Of a stretch of DNA of 5,971 nt, positions 1 to 5,971 are shown in pieces. The stretch's first letter is position 1, and every line of letters starts with the position of its first letter. Both the position numbers and the translations under genes were made by a program. This DNA is from Natronohydrobacter sp. (GTDB taxonomy: Bacteria; Pseudomonadota; Alphaproteobacteria; Rhodobacterales; Rhodobacteraceae): positions 1 through 5,971 of the forward strand of contig SKSL01000066.1 in the NCBI GenBank assembly GCA_007123015.1, read 5' to 3'. Under the pieces are notes generated by a model. It searched no databases. It worked only from the letters and a program-made list of their open reading frames with translations, and had not been told where the DNA came from.

Positions 1-19
1 ATGAAACAGGAAGGGGGAA

Positions 20-1543
20 TCACGGTTCCTGCGCAAGTTGCATCGGGGCCGGGATCTGAACCAGATCTTCTGTGCCAAGGGGCGCGCGCGGGCGGGCCAG
101 ACGGTTGCGGACCACCCAATGCAGACGATGCTCGGCGCGGGTGATGGCGACATAGGCCAGCCTTTTCCAGAGTGCGACACCCCCTTCGCTGCGCCCGGCC
201 CGCGCCGCGGCGAAAAGATCGGGCGCGAAGACCTGCACATCGGGCCATTGCGAGCCTTGCGCCTTGTGGATGGTCACGGCCGCACCATGCACGAAAGCTG
301 CGCCCATTGTGGCGGCATAGGGGATGAAGGGCTCTTCTTCCGCGTCGCGCTCGATCTTGATGATCGAGGCCACAGAGATTTGCGGCTCTTCCGCGCCGAA
401 AATATGCAGGCGCGAGAAGCCGGGTTTGCGGCCGGGCCCCAGATAGACCACCTGCGCGCCCTTGATCAGCCCACGCGCTTCCAGATCGATGCGTTTCTTG
501 CGGTGCTTCAGCGGCAGTTCCAACCCGTCGCAGATCAGCGGCTCGCCGGGCGCCAGGTCAGTGTCCGGGGCCTGATGGGCTGTGCGAAAGGCGTGGATCA
601 GCCGCAGCCGCGTGGCATTGCGCCAGACCAGCACAGGCGAGCGCGCCATCAGGTCGCTGTCCACGCGCTCGGCCAGGTGCACGCGCGCGTCGTGGCGCGA
701 AGCATCGGCGACCATGGCTTCGAAAGCCTCGAAATCCAGCGCGGGATCTGCAAGCGCATGGGCAAGGTCCAGGATCGGATTGTCCTGCGATTGACGATGA
801 ATGCGGCTGAGGCTGAGTTGCGCAGGCTTGGGCAGGCGGTCGAAGACCATGCCGCTGGACTGGTTCACCGGGGCAAGCTGGGCGGGGTCCCCGAACAGGA
901 TCAGGGTCGAGAAGAGCTCCTGCAAATCTTCGAGCTGGCGCGCGTCCAGCATCGAGCTTTCATCGACAAAGCCGATATCGAGCGGATCATCGCGCCGCTT
1001 CCAGCCTGTGATGAAGTCTGAGCCGCGCAGCCCGGCGGCGGCCAGCGCGCCGGGGATGGATTTGACCTGTTCGTAAAACGCCTGCGCGCGGTCCAGCGCA
1101 GTTTCGGTCAGCCCTTCGATCACAGGGCGCGCGCGCGTGCCCGTCAGCCATTCGGCGATGCGTTCGTATTCCGGGTCATAAACGGGCGTGTACAGGATGC
1201 GATGGATCGTCGTCGCGGCCACGCCGCGATTGCGCAGCACCGAAGCCGCCTTGTTGGTCGGAGCCAGCACAGCAAGGGTCCGCGTCTCGCGCCGTCTGCG
1301 GGGCTCATATTCGCCCGAGACCAGCTCGACCCCGGCGTCCAGCAATGCCCGGGTCAGTTGCGCAAGTAGCAGGGTCTTGCCGGATCCTGCCTTGCCCATC
1401 ACGGCCAAGGTCACACGATGCGCCTCTGGCGCTGCGGTTATGCTGTTCTCGGTCAGATCAATCCCGGCCTGCGCCAATGCGCCAGAAACCCTGTCCCAGG
1501 CTTCGGCCTGATCGTCGGAAAATGTGACGGGCATGCTGTTCAT
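20..1543 (-). CDS. Stand-alone SF1B DNA helicase, RecD2/Pif1/Dda-like (AAA_30 + UvrD_C_2)
   Basis: This 507-residue protein carries the full motif set of a superfamily 1B (5'-3' type) DNA helicase. A Q-like start (TFSDDQAEAW, about 7-16) is followed by the Walker A loop GKAGSGKT (50-57), motif Ia APTNKAA (94-100), a TTIHRIL Ic-like motif (111-117), Walker B DESS (194-197), motif III GDPAQLAP (218-225), an arginine-bearing RIHRQ (247-251), motif V TIHKAQGSQW (424-433) and motif VI YVAITRAEHR (464-473). The stretch between RIHRQ and motif V fits the SH3-like 2B region of RecD/Dda enzymes. It lacks the long N-terminal part of RecD2 and has no RecB/RecC partner nearby, so a stand-alone role in DNA repair or replication-fork processing is inferred; the substrate is unknown. 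About 70 residues separate the Ic motif from Walker B, an apparent insertion. The ATG at 1543 has only a weak GGGA upstream, and the ATG at 1534 has no ribosome binding site, so the start is less certain than the product. Confidence 0.93.
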   Translation of the reverse strand: MNSMPVTFSDDQAEAWDRVSGALAQAGIDLTENSITAAPEAHRVTLAVMGKAGSGKTLLLAQLTRALLDAGVELVSGEYEPRRRRETRTLAVLAPTNKAASVLRNRGVAATTIHRILYTPVYDPEYERIAEWLTGTRARPVIEGLTETALDRAQAFYEQVKSIPGALAAAGLRGSDFITGWKRRDDPLDIGFVDESSMLDARQLEDLQELFSTLILFGDPAQLAPVNQSSGMVFDRLPKPAQLSLSRIHRQSQDNPILDLAHALADPALDFEAFEAMVADASRHDARVHLAERVDSDLMARSPVLVWRNATRLRLIHAFRTAHQAPDTDLAPGEPLICDGLELPLKHRKKRIDLEARGLIKGAQVVYLGPGRKPGFSRLHIFGAEEPQISVASIIKIERDAEEEPFIPYAATMGAAFVHGAAVTIHKAQGSQWPDVQVFAPDLFAAARAGRSEGGVALWKRLAYVAITRAEHRLHWVVRNRLARPRAPLGTEDLVQIPAPMQLAQEP

Positions 1544-1549
1544 GCGCGC

Positions 1550-1555
1550 AGTCTA
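1550..1555 (-). promoter_or_regulatory. Possible -10 element of the helicase gene (weak)
   Basis: TAGACT on the minus strand matches four of six positions of the sigma-70 -10 consensus and sits only six bases before the helicase ATG at 1543. A poor -35 candidate (CTGCCC, about 1574-1579) lies 18 bases upstream. If it is used, the mRNA would be leaderless or nearly so, which would agree with the absence of a good Shine-Dalgarno sequence. This is a pattern match only; one hexamer is easily met by chance. Confidence 0.2.
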
Positions 1556-1606
1556 TCCCAGCTGCGTGGCAGGGGGCAGGGGGTCCGGGACCTTCGGGGC
1601 GATTTT

Positions 1607-1780
1607 TCACTGTGGCGTGTCATCAGGCGGCGCAGCACAGCAGGGCATATTACCACAAGCCGTTTCCAGATGCGCCAGCGCAATCGCCTGATCCAGATGA
1701 GCGGCCAGCGCCCTGAGATGGTGCTCTTCTGCGTAAGCCTGCAAATCCGTCAGCGTTTCGATCAGCCATTCCTCGGACAC
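1607..1780 (-). CDS. Small hypothetical protein, helical with cysteine-rich tail (57 aa)
   Basis: I do not recognise a named family. I chose the GTG at 1780 because AAGGAG lies nine bases upstream. The longer reading from a TTG at 1864 would begin inside the T-run of the ccr terminator and has no ribosome binding site. The product starts MSEEWLIETLTDL and reads as two amphipathic helices (about residues 2-19 and 21-40, rich in Leu, Ala, Glu and His). It ends in an abrupt low-complexity tail with Cys42, Cys47 and Cys48 (ACGNMPCCAAPPDD). There is no signal peptide or membrane segment, so it should be cytosolic. The tail could bind a metal or be redox active, but that is a guess. The gene stands alone between the ccr terminator and the helicase. 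Its E/L/A-rich, non-repetitive make-up and the ribosome binding site support a real gene, but short ORFs in GC-rich DNA can arise by chance. Confidence 0.6.
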   Translation of the reverse strand: MSEEWLIETLTDLQAYAEEHHLRALAAHLDQAIALAHLETACGNMPCCAAPPDDTPQ

Positions 1781-1789
1781 GCGCGAAAA

Positions 1790-1795
1790 CTCCTT
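1790..1795 (-). promoter_or_regulatory. Ribosome binding site deciding the start of the small ORF
   Basis: AAGGAG on the minus strand, nine bases before the GTG at 1780. It is the only good Shine-Dalgarno match near any possible start of this reading frame, and so favours the 57-residue form over the 85-residue form. Confidence 0.55.
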
Positions 1796-1862
1796 GCTAC
1801 AGTGGTACCAGAACTGACGAAAGTCTAGCCTGTCCTGCCTGAGCAAATCGTTTATCTTCGCC

Positions 1863-1896
1863 AAAAAAAAGCCGCGCAGGCGAAAACCTGCGCGGC
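1863..1896 (-). terminator. Rho-independent terminator of ccr
   Basis: A perfect 10-bp GC-rich inverted repeat (GCCGCGCAGG at 1871-1880 against CCTGCGCGGC at 1887-1896) with a six-base loop is followed, in the minus-strand direction, by eight consecutive T residues (1863-1870). The stem begins 22 bases after the ccr stop codon. On the plus strand no T-run follows the stem, so the signal works in one direction and closes the ccr transcript. Confidence 0.95.
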
Positions 1897-1917
1897 ACTT
1901 TCGAGCGTTGGGCAGCC

Positions 1918-3210
<1,293 letters not shown>

Positions 3211-3342
3211 GTCTGCCTCCAATATCCAGAATTGCTGCTGCGGCGCAGAAAATTATGCGGCGCTTGCAGCATGGATAGATATGGCTGCGCAACAATGCAA
3301 CCCTATTTTGGCAGTATTTGTAATTTTGTGTCTCGACAGATT
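3211..3342 (-). promoter_or_regulatory. ccr upstream control region with repeat and dyad structure
   Basis: The 132 bases between the acyltransferase stop and the ccr start are visibly more AT-rich than the surrounding genes. On the minus strand they hold tandem octamers TTGCATTG and TTGCGCAG (3285-3300). An imperfect dyad follows, TTGCAGC at 3264-3270 facing GCTGCGCAA at 3284-3292 on the plus strand, around an AT-rich centre. A possible -10 hexamer CATAAT lies at 3252-3257, 41 bases before the start codon, with no convincing -35. No terminator hairpin for the upstream acyltransferase gene is visible. Ccr expression is known to respond to carbon source in relatives, so an operator here is plausible, but the repressor or activator is not identified. 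Confidence 0.45.
3216..3220 (-). promoter_or_regulatory. Ribosome binding site of ccr
   Basis: GGAGG on the minus strand, five bases before the ATG at 3210. It fixes the ccr start and argues against the in-frame TTG four codons upstream, which overlaps it. Confidence 0.85.
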
Positions 3343-4764
3343 CTATTTGTCCGGTTCGGCCAGCAGGATTGTATCCGCAGGCGCAATGCCCTGCGCGGTA
3401 TCGCAGCGCTGCAGGACAGAAGCCGCGTAAAAGCCCAGAACCTCTTGCTGGCCCGGCGCGATGCGGATGTCGTCGGCGGTGCGTGTGATCTGGCCGCGCT
3501 CTTCCAGCGCGCGCAGGCCATCGGCCAGCAGCGTGCCGTTTTGCACGCCCTCCAGATGCATCCAGGCACGGCGGTCGATCAGGTCTTGTTGCAGCGCGTT
3601 GCAGGCTTCGGCCAGCGCATCAGGGCTGGCACTGCCGCCACAGCGCACCAGACCGGCGGCGACAAAAGGCACGGGGAGCACAGGGACCGCTGCACGGATA
3701 CGTTCCATGAGGGTTTCGGCCAGAGTTTCTGTGCTGGCATCGGGTTGCTGCGTCAGAAACTCTTTCAAAGAAACGGGCGCACCGTAGCAGACAGCCGCAT
3801 AGCCGAAGGGCGTGAAGTGGCGCCACATCTTTTGCCACAGGATCCGCAAGCCGTTCCCGATGACCACGCGCACACGCACGGGAAAGCGGCGAATCCCTTT
3901 CATGCCCGCCTGAATCAGGATGTGATCTTCCAGAATCCGGTCGTAATTCAATGCAACTGGAACAAAGACCACATCTGCATTATCTGCCATATTGTAGCCG
4001 CGCACGATATAATGCAGCAGCCCACGCTTGGCAGGCCCGACCAGCCCGGTCAGGCTAAGCCCGCCTTCAGGAAAAATCGCTTGTGTCGTCCCTTGTTGGA
4101 TCGACATCTGCACATAGCGCGCCAGAATAGCCCGATAGAGCGAATTGGAGTAGCGCCGCCGGATGAAATAGGCCCCCATCGCCCGGATCAGCGCCTTCAG
4201 CGGCCAGACCCGGGCCCATTCGCCCACAGCATAGCTGAGCGCCGAATGGCTGGAGGCCAGCCAGGTGATCAGTACATAATCCATGTTCGAGCGGTGGTTC
4301 ATCACGAAAACCACCGCCGCGCGGCTGTCGATTTGCGCAAGCGCCGGGCTGTCCGCCCCCCCGATCCGCACCTTGTACAGTCCCTGACTGATCTTTTGCG
4401 CCAATTTGATCGCGAAGCCGAAATAGGTCGCGGTCGAGAACCCCGGCACGATCTCGCGCGCATAGGAGCGGGCTTTCTCGAAGGCCACATTCGGCGGCAC
4501 CCCCTCATTGCGGGCATATTCGCGCACGGCTTCCATCACCTGCGGATCATAGATCAGGCGTGTGACCTGATCCTGCCTGCGCATGATCCTGAACGGCTCG
4601 ATCGGGCGTTGCAGGCGGGTGTTGAGCTTGGCCACCGCGCGCTCCATCCGGCGGCGGAAGAACCAGCGCACCGAGGGAAACAGGAAATGCGACGCGAAGG
4701 TGACCGCCGCAAAACCAAGGATCAGGACAAGCGCCCAGAGGGGCAGTTCAACAGTCTGAAACAT
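3343..4764 (-). CDS. PlsB-like glycerolipid acyltransferase (glycerol-3-phosphate or lysophosphatidate acyltransferase)
   Basis: This 473-residue protein has the four acyltransferase blocks of the PlsB/PlsC superfamily in order. They are the catalytic HX4D box NHRSNMD (His157, Asp162), block II GAYFIRRRY (197-205), block III FPEGGLSLTG (231-240) and block IV VFVPVALNYDR (266-276). It should transfer a fatty acyl group to glycerol 3-phosphate or its monoacyl form in membrane phospholipid synthesis. Spacing and block II (E. coli PlsB has GAFFIRRSF) are closer to PlsB, although the chain is far shorter than the E. coli enzyme (about 800 residues). A hydrophobic segment at about 9-29 (LWALVLILGFAAV) followed by Arg-rich WFFRRRMER suggests an N-terminal inner-membrane anchor with the active site in the cytosol. 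I chose the ATG at 4764 (MFQTVELP). The in-frame ATG at 4824 abuts the T-run of the ndk terminator and would add 20 unusual residues. Neither start has a good ribosome binding site. Block III lacks the Arg residues of the E. coli sequence (GGRSRTG). Confidence 0.88.
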   Translation of the reverse strand: MFQTVELPLWALVLILGFAAVTFASHFLFPSVRWFFRRRMERAVAKLNTRLQRPIEPFRIMRRQDQVTRLIYDPQVMEAVREYARNEGVPPNVAFEKARSYAREIVPGFSTATYFGFAIKLAQKISQGLYKVRIGGADSPALAQIDSRAAVVFVMNHRSNMDYVLITWLASSHSALSYAVGEWARVWPLKALIRAMGAYFIRRRYSNSLYRAILARYVQMSIQQGTTQAIFPEGGLSLTGLVGPAKRGLLHYIVRGYNMADNADVVFVPVALNYDRILEDHILIQAGMKGIRRFPVRVRVVIGNGLRILWQKMWRHFTPFGYAAVCYGAPVSLKEFLTQQPDASTETLAETLMERIRAAVPVLPVPFVAAGLVRCGGSASPDALAEACNALQQDLIDRRAWMHLEGVQNGTLLADGLRALEERGQITRTADDIRIAPGQQEVLGFYAASVLQRCDTAQGIAPADTILLAEPDK

Positions 4765-4803
4765 GGGTTTATCTTGCAGGAAACAGCGAAAGGGTAAATG
4801 GCA

Positions 4804-4809
4804 TGTATA
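4804..4809 (-). promoter_or_regulatory. Possible -10 element of the acyltransferase gene (weak)
   Basis: TATACA on the minus strand lies 39 bases before the ATG at 4764. The only -35 candidate at 16-17 bases is the T-rich end of the ndk terminator (CTTTTT or GCTTTT, about 4826-4832). A promoter must exist here if the terminator is efficient, but this exact placement is speculative. Confidence 0.25.
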
Positions 4810-4825
4810 GAGGAACCAGCCCATG

Positions 4826-4856
4826 AAAAAGCCCCGGACAGCTGGTCCGGGGCTTT
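4826..4856 (-). terminator. Rho-independent terminator of ndk
   Basis: A perfect 9-bp inverted repeat, GCCCCGGAC (4831-4839) and GTCCGGGGC (4845-4853), has a five-base loop. On the minus strand it is followed by five T residues (4826-4830). An A/T extension of three pairs lengthens the stem at its base. It starts about 40 bases after the ndk stop. The plus-strand side has only TTT before CTCC, so it is mainly a minus-strand signal. Confidence 0.88.
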
Positions 4857-4892
4857 CTCCTCATTCCCTCCGACGGGCGGTCAGAAGACGTG

Positions 4893-5315
4893 TCAGCCGA
4901 CCAGTTCCAGACCAGAGAAGAAATATGCGATTTCAACTGCAGCCGTTTCCGGCGCGTCCGATCCATGGACCGAGTTTTCACCGACCGATTGGGCGAATTC
5001 CGCGCGCACAGTGCCGGGTGCAGCATCGGCGGGGTTGGTCGCGCCCATCACTTCGCGATTCTTGGCAATCGCGCCTTCGCCTTCAAGCACCTGCACGACA
5101 ACCGGCTCGGACGCCATGAACTCGCACAGCTCGTCATAGAAGGGGCGCTCGGCATGCACTTCGTAGAATTTGCCGGCCTGCGCCTTGGTCAATTGGATGC
5201 GCTTTTGCGCGACGATGCGCAGGCCCGCTTCCTCGAATTTGGCATTGATCTTGCCAGTCAGGTTGCGGCGGGTGGCATCAGGTTTGATGATTGAGAGCGT
5301 GCGCTCGATGGCCAT
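4893..5315 (-). CDS. ndk: Nucleoside diphosphate kinase
   Basis: Ndk transfers the gamma-phosphate of ATP to other nucleoside diphosphates through a phospho-histidine intermediate, balancing cytosolic NTP and dNTP pools. The 140-residue product has the usual length and the full family signature. Visible are the N-terminal MAIERTLSIIKPDA with the conserved Lys11, the segment ERPFYDELCEF (56-66), REVMGATNPADAAPGT (87-102), and the active-site box NSVHGSDAPETAAVEIAYFF with the catalytic His117. I chose the ATG at 5315 because GGAG lies eight bases upstream and the protein then begins as family members do; an upstream in-frame start at 5357 would add 14 unconserved residues. It lies 84 bases downstream of rimO, and its own terminator follows. 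Confidence 0.98.
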   Translation of the reverse strand: MAIERTLSIIKPDATRRNLTGKINAKFEEAGLRIVAQKRIQLTKAQAGKFYEVHAERPFYDELCEFMASEPVVVQVLEGEGAIAKNREVMGATNPADAAPGTVRAEFAQSVGENSVHGSDAPETAAVEIAYFFSGLELVG

Positions 5316-5323
5316 GTGTGTTT

Positions 5324-5327
5324 CTCC
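5324..5327 (-). promoter_or_regulatory. Ribosome binding site of ndk
   Basis: GGAG on the minus strand, eight bases before the ATG at 5315. It selects this start over the upstream in-frame codon at 5357. Confidence 0.75.
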
Positions 5328-5340
5328 GGTAAATCTGTCA

Positions 5341-5379
5341 GGGCAGGGGGTGCCCAAGCCGCGCAGCCCATAGCATGGG
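5341..5379. repeat. Two short hairpin-forming inverted repeats between rimO and ndk
   Basis: GGGCA (5341-5345) faces TGCCC (5351-5355) across five G residues, and CCCAT (5367-5371) faces ATGGG (5375-5379) across three bases. Both stems are perfect over five pairs. No T-run follows either one on the minus strand, so neither is a standard Rho-independent terminator. They may structure the rimO 3' end or the ndk leader, or be chance in GC-rich DNA. Confidence 0.35.
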
Positions 5380-5399
5380 GGCGGGGCAGAGGAAAGACG

Positions 5400-5971
5400 T
5401 CACGCGCTGATGATCCGCCCCCAGAGATCATATTCCCCGGCCTCATCGACTGTCACGCGCACGATATCGCCGACAGTCAGCCCGTCAGTGTCCTCATCAA
5501 TGAAGAGGTTGCCGTCAATCTCGGGCGCATCGGCCTTGGTACGGCACGTGGCGATGCCATCGGCGTCGATCTCATCGACAATCACATCCATCTGTTGCCC
5601 GACTTTCGCCGCTAGTTTCGCCTCGGATATCGTTTGCGCCTTTTCCATGAAGCGCGCCCAACGCTCTTGCTTCACCTCGTCGGGCACATGATCAGGCAGG
5701 GCATTTGAGCGCGCGCCTGCAACATTTTCATACTGGAAACACCCAACCCGGTCTAGCTGCGCTTCATCCATCCAGTCCAGCAGATGCTCGAACTCGGCCT
5801 CTGACTCGCCGGGATAGCCGACGATGAAGGTCGAGCGCAGGGTGATATCGGGGCAGATGCTGCGCCATTCTGCGATGCGCTCCAGCGTCTTTTCGCCCGC
5901 CGCCGGACGCGCCATGCGCCGCAAAACATCGGGGTGGGAATGCTGGAACGGGATATCCAGATAGGGCAGCA
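5400..5971 (-). CDS. rimO: Ribosomal protein S12 methylthiotransferase RimO, C-terminal part (5' end outside window)
   Basis: RimO is a radical SAM iron-sulfur enzyme that adds a methylthio group to a conserved aspartate of ribosomal protein S12. The last 189 codons are present; the reading frame stays open to the right edge, so the start, the N-terminal MTTase domain and the CxxxCxxC cluster motif lie outside. What is seen is the end of the radical SAM barrel with LPYLDIPFQHSHPDVLRRM (1-19 of the fragment), RSTFIVGYPGE (45-55) and the RimO-type FQYENVAGARSNALPDHV (78-95). A C-terminal TRAM domain (about 123-189) ends in the typical YDLWGRII. The YDLWG ending and the acidic TRAM favour RimO over its tRNA-modifying paralogue MiaB. 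No frameshift or premature stop is seen. Confidence 0.95.
   Translation of the reverse strand, partial: LPYLDIPFQHSHPDVLRRMARPAAGEKTLERIAEWRSICPDITLRSTFIVGYPGESEAEFEHLLDWMDEAQLDRVGCFQYENVAGARSNALPDHVPDEVKQERWARFMEKAQTISEAKLAAKVGQQMDVIVDEIDADGIATCRTKADAPEIDGNLFIDEDTDGLTVGDIVRVTVDEAGEYDLWGRIISA

Noticed and set aside
1..141. A plus-strand ORF beginning with the ATG at position 1
   Set aside because: It is short, lies almost wholly opposite the conserved C-terminus of the helicase, and has no visible upstream context. Bases 1-19 hold nothing else that I can support.
38..1021. A 327-codon plus-strand ORF opposite the helicase gene
   Set aside because: The minus-strand frame has every SF1 helicase motif in order. 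The plus-strand product has no recognisable motif and is compositionally a shadow.
1607..1864. An 85-codon version of the small ORF starting at a TTG at 1864
   Set aside because: The start lies in the T-run of the ccr terminator and has no ribosome binding site. The GTG at 1780 with AAGGAG upstream is a better start.
4765..4824. A 20-residue N-terminal extension of the acyltransferase
   Set aside because: The ATG at 4824 touches the ndk terminator T-run and has no ribosome binding site; the extension (MGWFLYTCHLPF...) precedes a protein that already has a sensible N-terminal anchor.
5316..5357. A 14-residue N-terminal extension of Ndk
   Set aside because: The ATG at 5315 has GGAG at good spacing, and gives the standard 140-residue family length and His117 numbering.

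Overview
The window is a GC-rich stretch (roughly 60% G+C by eye) of an alphaproteobacterial chromosome, most likely Rhodobacterales/Rhodobacteraceae. The pointers are the close match of the crotonyl-CoA carboxylase/reductase to my memory of the Rhodobacter protein, the PlsB-like acyltransferase with a single N-terminal membrane segment, and the style of the RecD/Dda-like helicase. I cannot name a genus. All six genes I support lie on the minus strand. The long plus-strand ORFs are antisense shadows of these conserved genes.

In the direction of transcription (right to left) the layout is as follows. (1) The C-terminal part of rimO, cut by the right edge, encodes the ribosomal protein S12 methylthiotransferase. 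(2) ndk, nucleoside diphosphate kinase, has a clear ribosome binding site and ends in a hairpin terminator. (3) A PlsB-like membrane-associated glycerolipid acyltransferase follows. (4) An AT-rich control region of about 130 bp with repeat structure leads into (5) ccr, the key enzyme of the ethylmalonyl-CoA pathway for acetyl-CoA assimilation, which ends in a textbook Rho-independent terminator. (6) A small ORF of about 57 codons encodes a protein with a cysteine-rich tail. (7) A stand-alone superfamily 1B helicase of the RecD2/Pif1/Dda type reaches almost to the left edge.

The genes look like independent housekeeping or central-metabolism units rather than one operon. Strong terminators separate ndk from the acyltransferase and ccr from the small ORF, and no shared pathway links the genes. 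I see no mobile element, CRISPR array, tRNA or rRNA, and no convincing new system. The points most worth a second look are the repeat structure upstream of ccr, the small Cys-tailed ORF, the altered motif III of the acyltransferase, and several start-site corrections. No gene-free stretch is longer than about 135 bases.
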